A stretch of 13,820 nucleotides of DNA, from the NCBI GenBank assembly GCA_036274635.1, contig DASUFI010000114.1:1-13820 (forward strand), written 5' to 3'. The position numbers and the translations under genes are program-made. The notes under the pieces were generated by a model that saw only the letters and a list, made by a program, of their open reading frames with translations, had not been told where the DNA came from and made no database searches. Below are positions 7,632-13,820 of this stretch, piece by piece. Source of the stretch: DASUFI01 sp036274635 (lineage in GTDB: Bacteria; Planctomycetota; B15-G4). Positions within the stretch are counted from its first letter, which is position 1, and each line of letters begins with the position of its first letter.

Positions 7632-8705
7632 CTATTCGAACGCCTGTGGCAGGACGGACACGAGCCCTTGGGGACTCAGCTCGACGGCGACCAGTCGACC
7701 GTCCGCGGTCGAGACGAGCAGTACCGTGCCGTCGACTCCAGCCTTGGGCACCGACGTCGAGAGCCCATCCTCCCCCAGAAAGACGACGAGGGGCACATGC
7801 GCCTGGATCCAGAGGGCAGCAGCATCGGGCGACGCAGTCTTCGATTCGGAGCCGGGTCTTCGGAGCATCCAACCCTCGTCCGAGGCATCCTCGGCCGATA
7901 TCGAGAAACCGTGCCCTAGCTGCACACTCGAAGCCGGCTCGGTCGGCCGCACGCCATGCACGGCGATGCCCAGTTGCTTCATGCTGTCTGCCCAAACCTG
8001 GAGCATGGCCTCATTCGTCGCTGTGGCGAGCATGTCGCTGTTCAGCGACTTCAACCGTTGGACGAAGGCGTTCTCATCACGGAAGACCCAGGCGCCAGGA
8101 GTCCAAAGGGCCTGCTCGACGTCGTGCTCCCCGTCAAATGCGTAAGGCAGGACGTCGACCAGGCCGGCCGGGCGCATGTCGATCAGGACGAGTCGCCCGT
8201 TACCAGGGGCCGCAACCACGATGGTGTCAGCCAGGCTGCGCGCAGGGGGCACGACATTGGCAGCTCCGTCGACGCTGACGAATGCCACGCGGGCGATGCG
8301 GTCATTCAGCGTCAGGTCGAACCGGGCATCGTGATCCCAGACTTCCCATCGGCCGATGGTCCAGCCGTCATGGCCGTAGTTTGGAGACACGACGGTCTCG
8401 TATCCGGCCGTGGGCCCAGGCCGGTCTGACCAGAGGTCGAACGGCGCTTGAAGATCGAAGCCCAGAGAGCGGCTGCAGGACATCCACGTCCGCAGCCATC
8501 CGGTGTATTCACCATGCGGTTGCTGTGCCAACTCACGCAAGTGCGCGGCGAATGCCTCGCGATCAACGAATGGCCAGTCGATCGGCGCGTGCGCCTGCTG
8601 GGCGTCTGGCCCGGCGAGGGCGGAGGACTCTTCGCCTGGCGCAGACTCCGACTGTGGTGCGGAACACGCACTCAGCAGCACAATGACGGCCAAGCCAGCT
8701 CTCAT
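7632..8705 (-). CDS. Hypothetical lipoprotein with two diverged internal repeats
   Basis: A 357-residue protein of unknown family. The N-terminus (one Arg, a short hydrophobic stretch, then LSAC with Cys14) is a lipoprotein signal peptide, so the mature protein should be lipid-anchored outside the cytoplasm. Two copies of a domain of about 145 residues follow (about 49-190 and 210-356). The copies share an AFAAHLRELA / AFVQRLKSLN helix, a GHDGW / SDEGW turn, VAFVSVDG / LVVFLGEDG, and an almost identical end, GLVDVLPYAF / GLVSVLPQAF. The ATG at 8705 is preceded by GGAGG 6 nt upstream, one of the clearest Shine-Dalgarno sequences in the window. Sampled lines run about 58-63% GC against about 70% in metH, with more A/T-ending codons, which may indicate later acquisition or relaxed selection. 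It is 63 nt downstream of metH and 176 nt upstream of the next gene. No enzyme motif is visible and no function is proposed. Confidence 0.85.
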   Translation of the reverse strand: MRAGLAVIVLLSACSAPQSESAPGEESSALAGPDAQQAHAPIDWPFVDREAFAAHLRELAQQPHGEYTGWLRTWMSCSRSLGFDLQAPFDLWSDRPGPTAGYETVVSPNYGHDGWTIGRWEVWDHDARFDLTLNDRIARVAFVSVDGAANVVPPARSLADTIVVAAPGNGRLVLIDMRPAGLVDVLPYAFDGEHDVEQALWTPGAWVFRDENAFVQRLKSLNSDMLATATNEAMLQVWADSMKQLGIAVHGVRPTEPASSVQLGHGFSISAEDASDEGWMLRRPGSESKTASPDAAALWIQAHVPLVVFLGEDGLSTSVPKAGVDGTVLLVSTADGRLVAVELSPQGLVSVLPQAFE

Positions 8706-8711
8706 GAACAG

Positions 8712-8729
8712 CCTCCGAGGTCCCTCGGA
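8712..8729 (-). promoter_or_regulatory. Shine-Dalgarno of the lipoprotein gene, partly inside a perfect palindrome
   Basis: GGAGG (minus strand, 8716-8712) is 6 nt from the ATG at 8705. It overlaps a palindrome, TCCGAGG (8714-8720) with CCTCGGA (8723-8729), centred on two bases. The folded form would realistically be CCGAG/CTCGG with a four-base loop and would mask part of the binding site. Seen in sequence; regulation is inferred. Confidence 0.4.
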
Positions 8730-8768
8730 CTTCCAAACCGAAGACGCTGACTCGAGTTCTTCCCTGCC

Positions 8769-12527
<3,759 letters not shown>

Positions 12528-12574
12528 CGTAGTCCCGGACGGGCCGCGATGCCCGTGCTCGCCGCAGCCGGGCG

Positions 12575-12592
12575 CATCAGCGGCTGCTGATG
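12575..12592 (-). terminator. Short hairpin just after the efflux gene stop
   Basis: CATCAGC (12575-12581) and GCTGATG (12586-12592) form a perfect 7-bp stem with a 4-nt loop, starting 4 nt after the TGA (12599-12597) of the outer-membrane efflux gene and upstream of metH. No T tract follows, so it may be a weak or factor-assisted terminator or a 3'-end stabiliser. Confidence 0.35.
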
Positions 12593-12596
12593 GGCC

Positions 12597-13820
12597 TCAC
12601 GGCCCCGCGGCCTCCGGCGCTGGCGGGGCCGGCGCGAAGCTGCCGAGCGCCAGCTGCAGATCGATCCGCGACTCCGAAGCCGCCAGCTGCGCGTCCAGCT
12701 GCGCGAGGCGCGCCCGGACGTCGTCGCGCCGCGCCAGCGCCATCTCGGCGTACTCCGCCTGGCCGGCGCGGAAGAGGGCCTCGGTGCGCGTGCGCAGCGC
12801 GGCGCGACGCTGCGCGAGGTCGGTGGCGTGCTCGTCCAGCTGCGCCTGCGCTGCCGTGACGCGCTCGGCCGCGGCGCACACGCCGCGCGCCACGTCCTGC
12901 GCCGCGGCGCGCAGCGCGGCGGCCGCGGCCAGCAGCGCGGCCTGCTCGCCCGCCTCCTCGGCCGCCCCGGAATCGAAGAAGGGCAGCTCGACGTCCAGCC
13001 CGCCGACGGCGAGCAGCGCGTCGCCGCGGAAGCGTGGCCCGGCGCTCACCGTGGGCAGGAAGCGCACGCGGTCGGCGGCGAGCTGCAGGCGCTGCAGCTC
13101 GGCCTGGTAGCGCGCCTCCGCGCCGGCCAGCTCGGGGCGGGCCGCGGCCGCGGACGCCAGCAGGTCGCCGAGGGCGGGCTGCGGCGCGGTGGGCGTGGCC
13201 GTCAGGCCGTCGGCGAGCTGCAGCGTGACGGGGCGCTCGAAGCCCAGCGCGAAGGCCAGCTCGAGCTCCTGCGCGCGCGCCGCGCTGCGCGCCTGCGCCG
13301 CGGCGGACTGCGCCTCGGCCAGCTCGGCCTCGGCCCGCTCGAGGTCGATGCGCGGCGAGTCGCCGCTGGAGACGAAGTGCGCCACGTCCACGCGCTCGCG
13401 CTCGGCGACGTCCGCCAGCTCCTGCTGCAGCGCCACGCGCGAGCGCGCCGCCACCAGCTCGTCGTAGGCGCGGCTGACGGCCGCCGCGAGGCGCGCGGCG
13501 TCGGCGCGCAGCTCGGCCTCCTCGGCCTCCAGGTCGTGCCGCGCGGCCGCCTCGCGACCCTCGCGCGCGTAGACGTCCGACAGCGCCCACGCCAGGCTCA
13601 GCGTGGTCTGCACCGCGCCCGTCGCCGCGGAGTTGAGGCCGAAGTCCTCCCAGTCCACCGCCAGCACGGGGTTCGGCAGCAGGCTCGCCTGCTGCAGGCG
13701 CGCGCGCGCCGCGGCCCGGCGCGCTTCCCAGGCGGCGGCCGTGGGCGCGCTGCGCAGCGCGAGGTCCATGCAGCGCGCGCGCGTCAGCGGCTCGGCCGCG
13801 TCGGAGTCGGCCCACGCCGG
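12597..13820 (-). CDS. TolC/CzcC-like outer membrane efflux protein (5' end outside window)
   Basis: The last 407 residues of an outer-membrane channel of the TolC/OEP family, which joins inner-membrane pumps and periplasmic adaptors to export metals, drugs or other compounds. The frame is open to the window edge, so start and signal peptide are not visible. The internal ATG at 13769 lies in the middle of the conserved PLTRARCMDLAL opening helix and is not the start. Seen: long alanine/leucine/glutamate-rich helices of coiled-coil type (about 20-65, 95-185 and 270-390, counted from the edge), interrupted by LLPNPVLAVDWEDFG, typical of the first beta-barrel strands of CzcC-like members, and the two-repeat helix-barrel layout of the family. 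Partner pump genes would be expected upstream, beyond the window. The C-terminus is proline/alanine-rich. Substrate unknown. Confidence 0.88.
   Translation of the reverse strand, partial: PAWADSDAAEPLTRARCMDLALRSAPTAAAWEARRAAARARLQQASLLPNPVLAVDWEDFGLNSAATGAVQTTLSLAWALSDVYAREGREAAARHDLEAEEAELRADAARLAAAVSRAYDELVAARSRVALQQELADVAERERVDVAHFVSSGDSPRIDLERAEAELAEAQSAAAQARSAARAQELELAFALGFERPVTLQLADGLTATPTAPQPALGDLLASAAAARPELAGAEARYQAELQRLQLAADRVRFLPTVSAGPRFRGDALLAVGGLDVELPFFDSGAAEEAGEQAALLAAAAALRAAAQDVARGVCAAAERVTAAQAQLDEHATDLAQRRAALRTRTEALFRAGQAEYAEMALARRDDVRARLAQLDAQLAASESRIDLQLALGSFAPAPPAPEAAGP

Noticed and set aside
13767..13769. Internal ATG as the start of the efflux gene
   Set aside because: The frame continues in family-like sequence (PLTRARCMDLAL) to the window edge and a signal peptide is expected further upstream.

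Overview
This is a GC-rich window (roughly 70% GC in the stretches I counted by hand). Every gene I can support is on the minus strand, so they are described here in transcription order, from high to low coordinates. Gram-negative architecture is indicated by an outer-membrane efflux channel and a lipoprotein with a lipobox. GldA/F/G-type ABC genes, an OPT transporter, B12-dependent MetH and a divergent family I pyrophosphatase would fit a high-GC Planctomycetota, Myxococcota or Acidobacteriota-like genome. I cannot fix the phylum without a search.

Layout: (1) 13820-12597, the C-terminal 407 residues of a TolC/CzcC-like outer-membrane efflux protein, cut by the window edge. (2) 12527-8769, complete cobalamin-dependent methionine synthase (metH). 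(3) 8705-7632, an unrecognised lipoprotein made of two diverged copies of one domain, visibly less GC-rich than its neighbours. (4) 7455-7240, a 71-residue protein with a putative zinc-binding CxxC/CxxH pair, 9 nt upstream of (5) 7230-6676, a family I inorganic pyrophosphatase; these two probably form an operon. (6) 6496-4649, an OPT-family transporter. (7) 4554 to the left edge, an ABC operon of ATPase, permease and a very long GldG-like protein. In that operon the first two genes overlap by ATGA, the second and third are 4 nt apart, and the third runs open for 1012 codons and leaves the window. The last protein contains two tandem GldG-type modules in one chain.

Intergenic regions are short, and none exceeds about 180 nt, so there is no long gene-free stretch. 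They hold several clear inverted repeats. The most striking is a 52-nt compound palindrome between ppa and the OPT gene. Two others overlap the Shine-Dalgarno sequences of the ABC ATPase and the lipoprotein. No tRNA, rRNA, CRISPR array, transposase or attachment site was seen.

The genes form several independent units (efflux; methionine/one-carbon metabolism; phosphate metabolism; peptide or metal-chelate transport; a GldAFG-like transporter) rather than one pathway. Most is recognisable core or transport biology. The less familiar items are the tandem GldG fusion, the two-repeat lipoprotein, the small zinc-ribbon protein beside ppa, and the structured intergenic elements.
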